64,000 bases of DNA from Actinobacillus lignieresii (GTDB lineage Bacteria; Pseudomonadota; Gammaproteobacteria; Enterobacterales; Pasteurellaceae), in NCBI RefSeq assembly GCF_900444945.1, contig NZ_UFRM01000001.1, positions 630,501 to 694,500 of the forward strand, in the 5' to 3' direction. Shown here piece after piece: positions 40,547 through 50,976 of the stretch (position 1 is its first letter; the number at the start of each line of letters is the position of its first letter). Below the pieces are notes generated by a model. It ran no database searches. It was not told the origin of the DNA and saw only the letters and a program-made list of their open reading frames with translations. Both the position numbers and the translations under genes were made by a program.

Positions 40547-41635
40547 ATGACACAAGTTTATAATTTCAGCGCAGGCCCGGCAATGATGCCGAAAGCCGTT
40601 TTGGAACAAGCTCAACAAGAATTATTAAATTGGCAAAATCAAGGGACTTCGGTGATGGAAGTCAGTCATCGTGGTAAATTGTTTATGGAGTTGGCGACAC
40701 AGTCGGATAAAGATCTGCGTGAAGTCTATAATATTCCGGATAACTATAAGATCCTATTTTTACAAGGTGGTGCGAGAGGACAATTTGCGGCGATTCCAAT
40801 GAATTTGATCGGCGAAAAGGGTAAGGCTCTTTATTTAAACAGCGGTCATTGGTCCGGAACGGCGGCAAAAGAAGCACGTAATTTCTGCGAAATCAATGAA
40901 ATCAATATTGTAGAAAAAGATCAAAACGGGATCATTTCCGTTACTCGTACCGATTTCAGCGACATCGCCGATCAATACGATTATGTGCATTATTGCCCGA
41001 ACGAAACGATTAGCGGGGTGGAAATTCACGAGATTCCGAATGTAGGTAATGCCGTATTGGTTGCGGATATGTCTTCAAATATTCTTTCGCGTAAAATTGA
41101 TATTAGTAAGTTCGGTTTAATTTATGCCGGCGCACAAAAGAATTTAGGTCCGGCAGGTATTACGATAGTGATTGTACGTGAAGATCTGATTGGTAAGGCG
41201 CGTACCGCTACACCGTCTATTTGGAATTACGAAACGCAAGTCAATGCCGATTCGATGATCAATACGCCGCCGACATTCGCTTGGTATTTATGTTCATTGG
41301 TATTTAAACATTTAATCAAAGAAGGCGGTTTACCGGCGATTGAAAAACGTAATGAAGCTAAAGCGAAATTGTTGTACGACTACTTAAATAACAGCAACTT
41401 CTATCGTAATTATATTGCCGAAACCAATCGTTCGGTAATGAATGTGACATTTACCACCGATAATGACGAATTAAATGCAAAATTTGTGGCGGAAGCGACC
41501 GCTTGCGGTTTACACGCTTTAAAAGGACACAAAGTGTTAGGCGGTATGCGCGCATCAATTTATAACGCGATGCCGATTGAAGGCGTGCAAGCGTTAATTG
41601 GATTTATGGATAAATTTGCGAAAGAAAACGCGTAA
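40547..41635 (+). CDS. serC: Phosphoserine aminotransferase
   Basis: Makes 3-phosphoserine (serine synthesis) and the matching intermediate of pyridoxal-phosphate synthesis. The N-terminus YNFSAGPAMMP is diagnostic. The PLP-binding lysine is in GLIYAGAQKNLGPAG near residue 197; GGMRASIYNAM near 335 binds substrate. The 362-residue length is normal. A ribosome site AGAGG precedes the ATG. Confidence 0.97.
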   Translation: MTQVYNFSAGPAMMPKAVLEQAQQELLNWQNQGTSVMEVSHRGKLFMELATQSDKDLREVYNIPDNYKILFLQGGARGQFAAIPMNLIGEKGKALYLNSGHWSGTAAKEARNFCEINEINIVEKDQNGIISVTRTDFSDIADQYDYVHYCPNETISGVEIHEIPNVGNAVLVADMSSNILSRKIDISKFGLIYAGAQKNLGPAGITIVIVREDLIGKARTATPSIWNYETQVNADSMINTPPTFAWYLCSLVFKHLIKEGGLPAIEKRNEAKAKLLYDYLNNSNFYRNYIAETNRSVMNVTFTTDNDELNAKFVAEATACGLHALKGHKVLGGMRASIYNAMPIEGVQALIGFMDKFAKENA

Positions 41636-41656
41636 TACTTGAGCGTATATAAAAAG

Positions 41657-41685
41657 AAACCATCTGCCGTGCAGGTGGTTTTTTT
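41657..41685 (+). terminator. serC terminator
   Basis: AAACCATCTGC, a 3-nt loop and GCAGGTGGTTT form an 11-bp stem (with one G-T pair) ending in a T-run. Confidence 0.85.
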
Positions 41686-41840
41686 ACAGGTCGATTTTAT
41701 GTTTCCGATAAGTTTTAATATATTATTTTATTTTGATATGAAAGGAAAATCCTAACGGATCATTCGCTAAAACTAAGCGTATAACTGTATCGTTTTCTGT
41801 TACAATCAAAAAACTTTACTCAACCAAAAAGGGAATATTT

Positions 41841-43109
41841 ATGAATTTTGAAACACTTTGCCTACATGCAGGCTATACGCCGAAAAACGGCGAGCCGAGA
41901 GCTTTACCTATCGTACAAAGTACGACATTTACCTATGATAGTGCGGAATCTATCGGGAAATTATTCGATTTAGAAGAAGCGGGCTTCTTTTATACTCGTT
42001 TGGCGAATCCGACGACGAATGCGGTGGAAGAAAAAATTGCGGCGTTAGAAGGCGGGGTTGCGGCTATGTGTACCGCATCGGGGCAGTCTGCGGTTTTCTA
42101 TGCGCTGATGAATTTACTTGAATCCGGCGACCATTTTATTTCCGCATCCAGCATTTACGGCGGCAGTTATAACCTATTCGCACATACGTTCCGCAAAATG
42201 GGGATTGAAGTGACTTTTGTCGATCAATTTGCCCCGATTGAAGAATTGAAAAAAGCGATTCGTCCGAATACTAAAGCAGTCTTCGGTGAAACTATCGCAA
42301 ATCCGGCGTTACGCGTATTGGATATTGAGAAATTTGCCGCATTAGCGCAAGTGGCGGAATGTCCGTTAGTTGTCGATAATACTTTTGCTACGCCGTATTT
42401 CTGCCGTCCTTTTGAATTCGGCGCCAATATAGTGGTACACAGTTCATCAAAATATCTTGACGGTCATGCGGTCGCATTGGGTGGGGTGATTATTGACGGC
42501 GGAAATTTCGATTGGAATAACCCTAAATTTAAAGCCTTCCACCAACCGGATGAAACCTATCACGGGCTGGTTTATACCGAAACGTTCGGTAAAGCGGCGT
42601 ATATGGTAAAAGCTCGAGTGCAATTGATGAGAGATTTAGGTGCAACGCCCGCACCGCAAAACAGTTTCTTACTGAACTTAGGGTTGGAAACATTATCCCT
42701 CCGTATGAAACAACATTTTGCCAATGCTAAGGCGGTTGCGGAATTCTTAGAAGCGCATCCTCAAGTAAAAAGCGTATATTATCCGGCATTGGCAAGTTCA
42801 CCGGATTTCGCATTACAGCAAAAATATACGCCTAACGGCTTATGCGGCGTGCTTTCTTTTGAATTAAAAGGTAATAAAGAAACTGCGATGAAATGGCTGA
42901 ATGCGCTTAAGTTAGTTTCTCGAGAAGTGCATGTGGCGGATATTCGTACTTGTGCGTTACATCCGGCAACTTCTACACATCGTCAGTTAAGTGCTGAAGA
43001 TCTCAAAGCGGCGAATATTTCCGAAACATTGATTCGTCTTTCGGTCGGGATCGAAACGCTGGAAGATATTCTAGCGGATTTAACTCAAGCATTTGAGCAA
43101 GCTGTGTAA
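41841..43109 (+). CDS. metY: O-acetylhomoserine (thiol)-lyase / sulfhydrylase
   Basis: PLP enzyme of the Cys/Met metabolism family that makes homocysteine from O-acetylhomoserine and sulfide. Signatures: TTFTYDSAESI near 28, YTRLANPTTNAVEEKIAALEGG near 51-72, and the PLP lysine in HSSSKYLDGHAVALGG near 203-218. The 422 residues, with the extra insertion around 220-240, fit the OAH sulfhydrylase subgroup rather than MetB or MetC. Stand-alone gene; I could not see a clear MetJ box. Confidence 0.92.
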   Translation: MNFETLCLHAGYTPKNGEPRALPIVQSTTFTYDSAESIGKLFDLEEAGFFYTRLANPTTNAVEEKIAALEGGVAAMCTASGQSAVFYALMNLLESGDHFISASSIYGGSYNLFAHTFRKMGIEVTFVDQFAPIEELKKAIRPNTKAVFGETIANPALRVLDIEKFAALAQVAECPLVVDNTFATPYFCRPFEFGANIVVHSSSKYLDGHAVALGGVIIDGGNFDWNNPKFKAFHQPDETYHGLVYTETFGKAAYMVKARVQLMRDLGATPAPQNSFLLNLGLETLSLRMKQHFANAKAVAEFLEAHPQVKSVYYPALASSPDFALQQKYTPNGLCGVLSFELKGNKETAMKWLNALKLVSREVHVADIRTCALHPATSTHRQLSAEDLKAANISETLIRLSVGIETLEDILADLTQAFEQAV

Positions 43110-43128
43110 AGACTTAATATGAATGTAT

Positions 43129-43165
43129 AAGCGGTCGTAAATTTTCCTAGATTTACGACCGCTTG
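43129..43165 (+). terminator. USS inverted pair after metY
   Basis: AAGCGGTCGTAAAT and ATTTACGACCGCTT form a perfect 14-bp stem with an 8-nt loop. Confidence 0.75.
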
Positions 43166-43308
43166 TTTATGAAGGGAAGAGAGAAAATCAATCCATTACG
43201 TTTGTATTAATTTCTTTCCATCTGTAACATATTTTTTACTGGCAAAGATTGGGATTCTCTAATACAATCCGAACACTACTCAATAAAAATAATGTTACAG
43301 AGGTAAAA

Positions 43309-44403
43309 ATGCAATTTCTCAACATCGCTAATGAGGGTGTAAAATCCCTTTCTCCTTACCAAGCGGGCAAACCGATTGAAGAATTAGAACGTGAGCTGGG
43401 TATCAGTAATATCATTAAACTCGCTTCCAATGAAAACCCGTTCGGTTTCCCTGAAAGTGCAAAACAAGCGATTATTAATCAACTCAATGATCTCACTCGT
43501 TATCCGGATGCAAACGGTTTTGAATTAAAAGCGGCAATTTCAAAAAAGTTCGGCGTACAAGCGAATCAAATTACTTTAGGTAACGGTTCAAACGATTTAT
43601 TGGAATTATTTGCGCATACTTTTGCCGGCGAGCAAGATGAAATTATCTATTCGCAATATGCCTTTATCGTGTATCCGTTAGTGACTAAAGCGATTAATGC
43701 GGTGGCTCGTGAGATTCCGGCGAAAAATTGGGGACACGATTTAGAGGCGTTTCTTGCTGCAATCAATGAAAAAACCAAATTGATTTTTATTGCAAACCCA
43801 AATAATCCGACCGGAAATTTCTTAAGTGAAGCAGAAATTGACGCTTTCTTAGCGAAAGTACCGGCAAATGTGTTGGTAGTACTCGATGAAGCCTATACCG
43901 AGTTTACAGACGCTTGCGAGCGTGTTGATTCATTCGGTTTATTAGCAAAATATCCGAATTTAATTGTTTCTCGTTCACTTTCCAAAGCGTATGGACTTGC
44001 CGGGCTGCGAATCGGTTATGCGGTCTCTCACGCTGAAATTGCGGATTTATTAAATCGAGTACGCCAACCGTTTAACTGTAACAGCCTTGCATTGGCTTCA
44101 GCGATTGCGGTGATGAATGACGATGCGTTTGTGGAAAAAGTTGCGGAAAATAATCGCCAAGAGATGCAACGTTATGAAGCATTCTGCCAAGCACAAGGTT
44201 TGGATTATATTCCTTCCAAAGGTAACTTTATTACGATTGATTTCAAACGTCCTGCCGCACCGATTTACGAAGCCTTATTACGTGAAGGCGTGATTGTTCG
44301 TCCGATTGCAGGTTACGGTATGCCGAATCATTTACGTATCAGTATCGGTTTACCGCAAGAAAATGACCGCTTGTTTGCCGCATTAGTAAAAGTGTTGGGA
44401 TAA
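43309..44403 (+). CDS. hisC: Histidinol-phosphate aminotransferase
   Basis: PLP aminotransferase, seventh step of histidine synthesis; family members can also transaminate aromatic amino acids. The PLP lysine is in [19 protein letters not shown] near residues 222-240; [11 protein letters not shown] near 163 binds the cofactor ring. I start at the ATG at 43309 ([16 protein letters not shown] ribosome site), giving 364 residues; the frame is open from 43249. It lies 13 bases before aroA, so it may serve aromatic synthesis rather than histidine (HisC2-like position). Confidence 0.92.
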   Translation: MQFLNIANEGVKSLSPYQAGKPIEELERELGISNIIKLASNENPFGFPESAKQAIINQLNDLTRYPDANGFELKAAISKKFGVQANQITLGNGSNDLLELFAHTFAGEQDEIIYSQYAFIVYPLVTKAINAVAREIPAKNWGHDLEAFLAAINEKTKLIFIANPNNPTGNFLSEAEIDAFLAKVPANVLVVLDEAYTEFTDACERVDSFGLLAKYPNLIVSRSLSKAYGLAGLRIGYAVSHAEIADLLNRVRQPFNCNSLALASAIAVMNDDAFVEKVAENNRQEMQRYEAFCQAQGLDYIPSKGNFITIDFKRPAAPIYEALLREGVIVRPIAGYGMPNHLRISIGLPQENDRLFAALVKVLG

Positions 44404-44416
44404 TTTAGAGAATAAA

Positions 44417-45715
44417 ATGGAAAAAATTACATTAGCACCGATCAGCCGTGTTGAGGGCGAGATTAATTTACCCGGCTCAAAAAGCCTTTCAAACCGTGCG
44501 TTATTATTAGCCGCTTTAGCGAAAGGGACGACTAAGGTTACCAATTTATTAGACAGTGACGATATTCGCCATATGCTCAATGCGTTAAAAGCATTAGGCG
44601 TTAATTATTCATTATCGGAAGATAAAACCGTTTGTACCGTTGAAGGTGTCGGCGGTGCGTTTAATTGGAAAAACGGTTTGGCGTTATTTTTAGGTAATGC
44701 CGGTACGGCAATGCGTCCGCTAACTGCAGCATTATGTCTAAAAGGCGCAACTGAAGCGGAAGTGGTTTTAACCGGCGAGCCTCGTATGAAAGAACGCCCG
44801 ATCAAACACTTGGTTGATGCGCTTCGTCAAGCGGGTGCAAGCGTTCAATATTTGGAAAATGAAGGTTATCCGCCGGTAGCAATCCGCAATAGCGGTCTAA
44901 AAGGCGGGAAAGTACAAATTGACGGCTCAATTTCCAGCCAATTCTTAACCGCTTTACTGATGGCGGCACCGCTTGCCGAAGGCGATATGGAAATTGAAAT
45001 TATCGGTGAACTGGTATCAAAACCTTATATTGATATTACCTTGGCGATGATGAAAGATTTTGGAGTAAAAGTTGAGAATCGAAATTACCAGACCTTTGTG
45101 GTTAAAGGTAATCAAAGTTATCTCTCACCGGAAAAATATTTGGTAGAAGGCGATGCGTCATCCGCTTCTTATTTCTTAGCAGCCGGTGCGATTAAAGGTA
45201 AAGTGAAGGTAACCGGTATTGGTAAAAATTCGATCCAAGGCGACCGCTTGTTTGCCAATGTGCTGGAAGCGATGGGCGCGAAAATTACTTGGGGTGACGA
45301 TTTTATCCAAGCGGAACAGGGTAAGCTTAAAGGTGTGGATATGGATATGAACCATATTCCGGATGCAGCGATGACGATTGCAACTGCCGCATTATTTGCC
45401 GAAGGGGAAACGGTGATTCGCAATATTTATAACTGGCGTGTCAAAGAAACCGATCGTTTAACGGCGATGGCGACCGAATTGCGTAAAGTCGGTACAATCG
45501 TTGAAGAAGGCGAAGATTTTATTCGTATTCAGCCTTTACCACTCACGCAATTCCAGCATGCTGAAATTGAAACCTATAATGATCATCGTATGGCAATGTG
45601 CTTCTCTTTGATTGCATTGTCCGATACGCCGGTAACGATTTTAGATCCGAAATGTACGGCAAAAACCTTCCCAACTTATTTCACTGAATTTGAGAAGTTG
45701 TCGGAAAGAACATAA
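44417..45715 (+). CDS. aroA: 3-phosphoshikimate 1-carboxyvinyltransferase (EPSP synthase)
   Basis: Sixth step of the shikimate pathway. Both EPSP signatures are visible: [17 protein letters not shown] near residue 90-106 and the [19 protein letters not shown] segment near 341-359; the start [22 protein letters not shown] (residues about 14-35) is conserved. 432 residues. Follows hisC by 13 bases, probably one operon. Confidence 0.97.
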   Translation: MEKITLAPISRVEGEINLPGSKSLSNRALLLAALAKGTTKVTNLLDSDDIRHMLNALKALGVNYSLSEDKTVCTVEGVGGAFNWKNGLALFLGNAGTAMRPLTAALCLKGATEAEVVLTGEPRMKERPIKHLVDALRQAGASVQYLENEGYPPVAIRNSGLKGGKVQIDGSISSQFLTALLMAAPLAEGDMEIEIIGELVSKPYIDITLAMMKDFGVKVENRNYQTFVVKGNQSYLSPEKYLVEGDASSASYFLAAGAIKGKVKVTGIGKNSIQGDRLFANVLEAMGAKITWGDDFIQAEQGKLKGVDMDMNHIPDAAMTIATAALFAEGETVIRNIYNWRVKETDRLTAMATELRKVGTIVEEGEDFIRIQPLPLTQFQHAEIETYNDHRMAMCFSLIALSDTPVTILDPKCTAKTFPTYFTEFEKLSERT

Positions 45716-45726
45716 CAAGCGATAAT

Positions 45727-45772
45727 AAGCGGTTGAATTTGTAAAAAAATTTGCAAATTCAACCGCTTTTTT
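45727..45772 (+). terminator. USS-like inverted pair, aroA terminator
   Basis: AAGCGGTTGAATTTG and CAAATTCAACCGCTT form a 15-bp perfect stem followed by TTTTT. Confidence 0.8.
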
Positions 45773-45783
45773 ATGTATAGGTA

Positions 45784-45818
45784 TAAATTTTAATTCAATT
45801 AAATTGCATAAATATTCA
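45784..45818 (+). promoter_or_regulatory. Pair of ARG boxes upstream of argA
   Basis: TAAATTTTAATTCA (45784-45797) and TGCATAAATATTCA (45805-45818) each match the ArgR half-operator consensus TGAATWWWWATTCA at 13 of 14 positions. Their centres are 21 bp apart, the spacing at which one ArgR hexamer binds two boxes. Arginine repression of argA is expected. Confidence 0.82.
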
Positions 45819-45861
45819 TTTTGATATACATTTGTCAGAAACAAAAAATAATGAGGAAGTT

Positions 45862-47175
45862 ATGCGTAACACAGAATTAGTTCAATGGTTTAGACAATCC
45901 ACGCCTTACGTAAATATGCACAGAGAGAAAACCTTTGTGATTATGTTAGACGGCAATGCGATTGCTCACCCGAATTTTATTAATATTACTAATGACATCA
46001 GTTTGTTGCATAGTTTGGGCATCAAGCTGGTGATTGTGTTTGGTGCTCGTTGCCAAATTGACGAGTTATTGGCAAAAAATCAGATGAGTTCCGCCTATCA
46101 TAAGCATATTCGTATTACCGATAGCAAAACGTTAGAAGTGGTTAAGCAAGCGGTCGGCGGATTGCATTATGATATTTTTTCTCGTTTGTCATTACGTTTA
46201 CCGAATTCTCCGGTACTAAACGTAGTAAGTAGCAATGCGGTATTAGCGCAACCGCTTGGTGTAATTGACGGTGTGGATTACGGTTTAAGCGGTAAGATTC
46301 GCCGGATTAATATCGAAGGGATTCAGCAACAATTGGCACAAGATGCAATCGTGGTTATCGGTCCGATTGCGCCTTCGGTTACCGGAGAAATGTTTAATTT
46401 ACCGTTTGAGGAGATTGCAACGCAAATTGCGATTAAGTTAAAAACGGATAAGCTAATCGGTTTTTGCGATCAGCAAGGGATCTTGGATTCGGAAGGCAAT
46501 GTATTATCGGATTTACACCCTCGTGAAGCTAAACGTTATTTAACGCAATTTATTGAGTCCGGACAATATCATCATTCCGCCGCACGCTTTTTACAAGCGG
46601 CAATCGAAGCCTGTCATGCCGGCATTAAACGTTCACACTTACTGAGCTATAAAGAAGACGGTTCATTACTGCAAGAGTTATTTTCTCGTGACGGTATCGG
46701 AACGCAGTTATCGGAAGAGAGCTCGGAAAATATTCGTTTGGCAACTTCGTTTGATATTCCGGGGCTGTTGAATCTGATTCGTCCGCTTGAAGAACAAGGG
46801 ATTTTGGTTAAGCGTTCGCGTGAACAGCTGGAAATGGAGATCAGTAACTATACGATTATTGAGCGTGACGGTATTGTGATTGCCTGTGCGGCATTGAATC
46901 ATTATCCGCAAGAAAAAATGGCGGAAATGGCTTGCGTAGCGGTACATCCCGATTATCGTGATTCGTCGCGAGGCGATGTGTTACTGGAAGCGATTAAACG
47001 TAGAGCCTATAAATTGCAGGTCGAGAAATTATTCGTATTAACCACTCGAACAACCCAGTGGTTCCAAGAACGCGGTTTTGTGCTTTCTACCACGGACGAT
47101 TTACCGAAAGAGAAGCGGGAACATTACAATTATCAACGAATGTCGAAGATTTTAATCTTAGAACTCAGTCAGTAA
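45862..47175 (+). CDS. argA: N-acetylglutamate synthase
   Basis: First committed step of arginine synthesis. N-terminal amino-acid-kinase-like domain (residues about 20-280, regulatory) and C-terminal GNAT acetyltransferase domain (from about 290, with [24 protein letters not shown]). I use the ATG at 45862 ([23 protein letters not shown] ribosome site), 437 residues; the frame is open to a TTG 30 bases upstream. Controlled by ARG boxes just upstream. Confidence 0.94.
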   Translation: MRNTELVQWFRQSTPYVNMHREKTFVIMLDGNAIAHPNFINITNDISLLHSLGIKLVIVFGARCQIDELLAKNQMSSAYHKHIRITDSKTLEVVKQAVGGLHYDIFSRLSLRLPNSPVLNVVSSNAVLAQPLGVIDGVDYGLSGKIRRINIEGIQQQLAQDAIVVIGPIAPSVTGEMFNLPFEEIATQIAIKLKTDKLIGFCDQQGILDSEGNVLSDLHPREAKRYLTQFIESGQYHHSAARFLQAAIEACHAGIKRSHLLSYKEDGSLLQELFSRDGIGTQLSEESSENIRLATSFDIPGLLNLIRPLEEQGILVKRSREQLEMEISNYTIIERDGIVIACAALNHYPQEKMAEMACVAVHPDYRDSSRGDVLLEAIKRRAYKLQVEKLFVLTTRTTQWFQERGFVLSTTDDLPKEKREHYNYQRMSKILILELSQ

Positions 47176-47201
47176 GCGGTTGAATTTTACTAAATATCTG
47201 C

Positions 47202-47237
47202 AAACGTCTTTCCGTAAAAGGAGAGACGTTTTATTTT
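47202..47237 (+). terminator. argA terminator
   Basis: AAACGTCT and AGACGTTT arms with a 14-nt loop, followed by TATTTT, 27 bases past the argA stop. Confidence 0.6.
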
Positions 47238-47266
47238 GTAAGAAATAGAGAAAATTTAACCGCTTG

Positions 47267-48163
47267 TTACTTCACTAAATATTGATGGCGATCTTCCATT
47301 AATTTGCTTAGAAATTCGATGAACACTTTCACTTTAGGCGATAAGTAACGGCGGTACGGATATAAGACGCTAATATCTATCGAATGTTGTTTATATTGCG
47401 GTAAAATTTCAACCAAATTGCCGGCACTGATTTCTTCTTTAACCAAAAAGAGCGGTAAATTAACGATACCCTGTCCCGCTTTTGTCATTTGTAACAGGGC
47501 ATAACCGTTATTGGAAATCACATGTGCGTTAGGTTTGATTTTCATTTTTTGTTCACCGTCCATAAATTGCCATTGCTGATGATTTTCATAGATTAAACAA
47601 GTATGTTCGGTTAATTGTTCCAAATTTTCCGGTGTACCTTGTTTGGCTAAATAGTCCGGCGATGCGATAAGTACCAGTTCGGAACGTGCGATGCGTTTGG
47701 CTACAATGGAGCTGTCTTCCAACGCACCGATACGCAATACCAAATCATAACCTTCCGCCACAACATCGACACGACGATCACTAAACTCAATATTGAGCTG
47801 AATATTCGGATAAGTTGTCATAAATTGCCCTAAATAAGGCGCAACGAAACGTGATCCGAAGTCCATCGGCAGAGAAATTGTGATTTTCCCTTGTAATGTT
47901 GAGGTAATATTGCTTACACTATTCTCCGCATCTTTTAATTCGTTAAGAATGGGCAAGCAACGTTGATAATAAAGTAAACCGGCTTCGGTGGGAGTGATCT
48001 TACGAGTTGTACGGTGTAATAGTCGTACGTTGAGATGTTCTTCAAGTTGGGCAATCAGCTTACTTGCCATTGCTAACGAGATCTGTTCAAGTTGTGCCGC
48101 TTGAGTAAAACTTTGTGTTTCGATTACACGACAGAAAAGATTAATCGCATTGAGCTTATCCAT
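47267..48163 (-). CDS. LysR-family transcriptional regulator
   Basis: A 298-residue regulator with an N-terminal winged helix-turn-helix (FCRVIETQSFTQAAQLEQIS, then LIAQLEEHLNVRLLHRTTR) and a two-lobed effector domain (GKITISLPMDFGSRFVAPYL). The sequence is like the CrgA/DsdC-type 'LysR substrate binding' group with PDYL and GIVNLP motifs. It is divergent from topA with a 141-base gap; LysR regulators often control a divergent gene, but topA is an unlikely target. Target unknown. Confidence 0.9.
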   Translation of the reverse strand: MDKLNAINLFCRVIETQSFTQAAQLEQISLAMASKLIAQLEEHLNVRLLHRTTRKITPTEAGLLYYQRCLPILNELKDAENSVSNITSTLQGKITISLPMDFGSRFVAPYLGQFMTTYPNIQLNIEFSDRRVDVVAEGYDLVLRIGALEDSSIVAKRIARSELVLIASPDYLAKQGTPENLEQLTEHTCLIYENHQQWQFMDGEQKMKIKPNAHVISNNGYALLQMTKAGQGIVNLPLFLVKEEISAGNLVEILPQYKQHSIDISVLYPYRRYLSPKVKVFIEFLSKLMEDRHQYLVK

Positions 48164-48304
48164 TTTTTATCTCTCTAGATATTGTTTTTTATCATTAGGC
48201 TTGCTATTGTCGGTGCATTTTGGGTCAAGTAGTATTAAATATCAACTAAAAAGAAATAAAATCTAATATATTTCTTAAATTATTTATATTTTGGGTAGTT
48301 ATTC

Positions 48305-50914
48305 ATGGGAAAATCATTGGTTATTGTGGAGTCACCGGCGAAAGCTAAGACGATCAATAAATATTTAGGTAGTGATTATGTGGTGAAATCGAGTGTTGGT
48401 CATATTCGTGATTTACCTAAAAGCGGTAGTGAAAGTGAAAAAGGCGAAAAAGCGAAACCGATTTCAACCAAAGGCATGACGGCGGAACAAAAAGCAAAAC
48501 TAAAAGCAGAAAAAGATCGTGCCGCATTGGTAAAACGTATGGGGATAGACCCTTACCATGATTGGAAAGCGAATTATCAAATTCTTCCGGATAAAGAAAA
48601 GGTAGTTTCCGAATTAAAATCTTTAGCCAAAAAAGCCGATCATATTTATCTCGCAACCGACTTGGATAGAGAAGGGGAAGCGATTGCTTGGCATTTGCGA
48701 GAGGTTATCGGCGGTGACGACGAACGTTTTAGCCGTGTCGTATTTAACGAAATTACCAAAAATGCCATTCAAAAAGCGTTTGAACAACCGGATCATTTGA
48801 ATTTAGACCGTGTAAACGCGCAACAAACACGCCGCTTTTTAGACCGTGTGGTGGGTTTTATGGTATCGCCGTTACTTTGGAAAAAAGTCGCACGGGGCTT
48901 ATCCGCAGGGCGTGTACAATCGGTTGCAGTGAAACTTTTAGTCGAGCGCGAGCGTGAAATTAAAGCGTTCCAACCGGAAGAGTATTGGGAAATTTTAGCC
49001 AATACGCTAACGGCTAAAGGAAAATTACCGCTTGATTTAACCGGCTATAAAGGTAAAAAATTCTCGGCAAAAAACCAAAAACAAGCGGATGAGGCGGTAA
49101 AATCGTTACAAGGTAGCGAATTTATCGTTTCAGAGATTGATAAAAAGCCGACTTCCTCAAAAGCAAGTCCGCCGTTTATTACTTCAACGCTGCAACAAAC
49201 GGCAAGTACCCGTTTAGGTTTTGGTGTGAAGAAAACCATGATGTTGGCGCAGCGCTTATATGAAGCGGGTTATATTACCTATATGCGTACCGACTCAACC
49301 AATCTAAGCCAAGATGCATTAGCCATAGCGCGCGGTTATATTGAAAATCAATTCGGTGCCGAGTATTTACCGGCTAAACCGAATTTTTATTCAAGTAAAG
49401 AAGGGGCGCAAGAAGCGCACGAAGCGATTCGTCCTTCAGATGTAAATGTGAAAATGGCTGATTTAAAAGGTATGGAAAAAGATGCCGAGCGTCTTTATGA
49501 GCTTATTTGGCGTCGTTTCTTAGCTTGCCAGATGACACCGGCTCGTTATGATTCAACCAGCCTTACTGTTACGGCAGGCGATTATGAATTAAAAGCGAAA
49601 GGGCGTGTATTGCGTTTTGACGGTTGGACAAAGGCATTACCGGTACAAGGTAAAACCGCTGAAGACCAAGTGTTACCGGAAGTCGCACTTAATGAAAAAT
49701 TAACGTTAGAAGCAGTGCTACCTAGCCAGCACTTTACTAAACCGCCGGCACGTTTCTCTGAGGCGGCATTAGTCAAAGAATTGGAAAAACGTGGTATCGG
49801 TCGTCCGTCCACCTATGCGGCGATTATCTCAACGATTCAAGAGCGTGGTTATGTGCGTACCGAAAATCGCCGTTTCTATGCGGAAAAAATGGGTGAAATC
49901 GTTACCGACCGTTTAGACGAATCCTTTAGCGATTTAATGAATTACGACTTTACCGCCAATATGGAAGAAACACTCGACCAAATTGCGGAAGGTAATAAAA
50001 ACTGGAAAGAGGCGCTTAATAATTTCTTCAAATATTTCTCTGAGCAGCTGACTAAAGCCGAATTAGATGAGTTGGAAGGCGGTATGAAGCCGAATAGCCT
50101 TGTGCCAACAGAAATTGACTGTCCGACTTGTGCAAGAAAAATGGCAATTCGCACCGCTTCTACCGGTGTGTTCTTAGGTTGTACCGGCTATGCGTTACCA
50201 CCGAAAGAGCGTTGTAAAACCACAATGAATCTGATTCCGGAGGCGGAATTACTCAACGTGTTGGATGAAGAGTCGGAAGCAAAAGCGTTATTAGCTCGTA
50301 AGCGTTGTCCGAAATGCGATTCGGCAATGGATAGTTATGTGATCGATCCGCAACGTAAATTACATATTTGCGGTAATAATCCGAATTGTGACGGTTACGT
50401 ATTAGAACAAGGTACATTCAAAATTAAAGGCTATGACGGCCCGATCGTTGAATGTGATAAATGCGGTGCGGATATGCACCTCAAACTTGGTCGTTTCGGT
50501 AAATATATGGGTTGTACCGCGTGCGATAACACCCGTAAGATTCTGAAAAACGGTGAAGTTGCGCCGCCTCGTGAAGAGCCGACGCATTTCCCAGAACTCA
50601 AATGTGAGAAATCGGATGCGTATTTCGTATTACGTGACGGTGCAAGCGGTGTGTTTATGTCGGCACACAATTTCCCGAAATCTCGTGAAACACGGGCGCC
50701 GAAAGTTGCCGAATTAGCACAATATCGTGATCGTTTACCGGAAAAATTACAATATCTTGCCGATGCGCCTCAGCAAGATCCGGAAGGAAATGAAGCGATT
50801 ATCCGCTTTAGCCGTAAAGAAAAACGTCAATATGTGACTTCTGAAAAAGACGGCAAAGCAACCAAATGGATTGTCGATTACCTTGATGGTAAATGGGTAG
50901 AACGTAAAAAATAA
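48305..50914 (+). CDS. topA: DNA topoisomerase I
   Basis: Type IA topoisomerase that relaxes negative supercoils. Toprim domain: [20 protein letters not shown] (residues 6-25) and [15 protein letters not shown] near 117. The catalytic Tyr is in [15 protein letters not shown] near 325. Three to four C-terminal zinc ribbons with CxxC pairs ([26 protein letters not shown]) cover residues about 610-760. Full length at 869. A strong terminator follows. Confidence 0.97.
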   Translation: MGKSLVIVESPAKAKTINKYLGSDYVVKSSVGHIRDLPKSGSESEKGEKAKPISTKGMTAEQKAKLKAEKDRAALVKRMGIDPYHDWKANYQILPDKEKVVSELKSLAKKADHIYLATDLDREGEAIAWHLREVIGGDDERFSRVVFNEITKNAIQKAFEQPDHLNLDRVNAQQTRRFLDRVVGFMVSPLLWKKVARGLSAGRVQSVAVKLLVEREREIKAFQPEEYWEILANTLTAKGKLPLDLTGYKGKKFSAKNQKQADEAVKSLQGSEFIVSEIDKKPTSSKASPPFITSTLQQTASTRLGFGVKKTMMLAQRLYEAGYITYMRTDSTNLSQDALAIARGYIENQFGAEYLPAKPNFYSSKEGAQEAHEAIRPSDVNVKMADLKGMEKDAERLYELIWRRFLACQMTPARYDSTSLTVTAGDYELKAKGRVLRFDGWTKALPVQGKTAEDQVLPEVALNEKLTLEAVLPSQHFTKPPARFSEAALVKELEKRGIGRPSTYAAIISTIQERGYVRTENRRFYAEKMGEIVTDRLDESFSDLMNYDFTANMEETLDQIAEGNKNWKEALNNFFKYFSEQLTKAELDELEGGMKPNSLVPTEIDCPTCARKMAIRTASTGVFLGCTGYALPPKERCKTTMNLIPEAELLNVLDEESEAKALLARKRCPKCDSAMDSYVIDPQRKLHICGNNPNCDGYVLEQGTFKIKGYDGPIVECDKCGADMHLKLGRFGKYMGCTACDNTRKILKNGEVAPPREEPTHFPELKCEKSDAYFVLRDGASGVFMSAHNFPKSRETRAPKVAELAQYRDRLPEKLQYLADAPQQDPEGNEAIIRFSRKEKRQYVTSEKDGKATKWIVDYLDGKWVERKK

Positions 50915-50928
50915 CGAGTTCACAAATG

Positions 50929-50958
50929 AAAAACCACCGCATAAGCGGTGGTTTTTTT
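50929..50958. terminator. Terminator between topA and tmcA
   Basis: AAAAACCACCGC and GCGGTGGTTTTT form a 12-bp stem with a short loop and a T-run, between converging genes. Confidence 0.85.
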
Positions 50959-50976
50959 ATGGCGATTTGCAACTGA

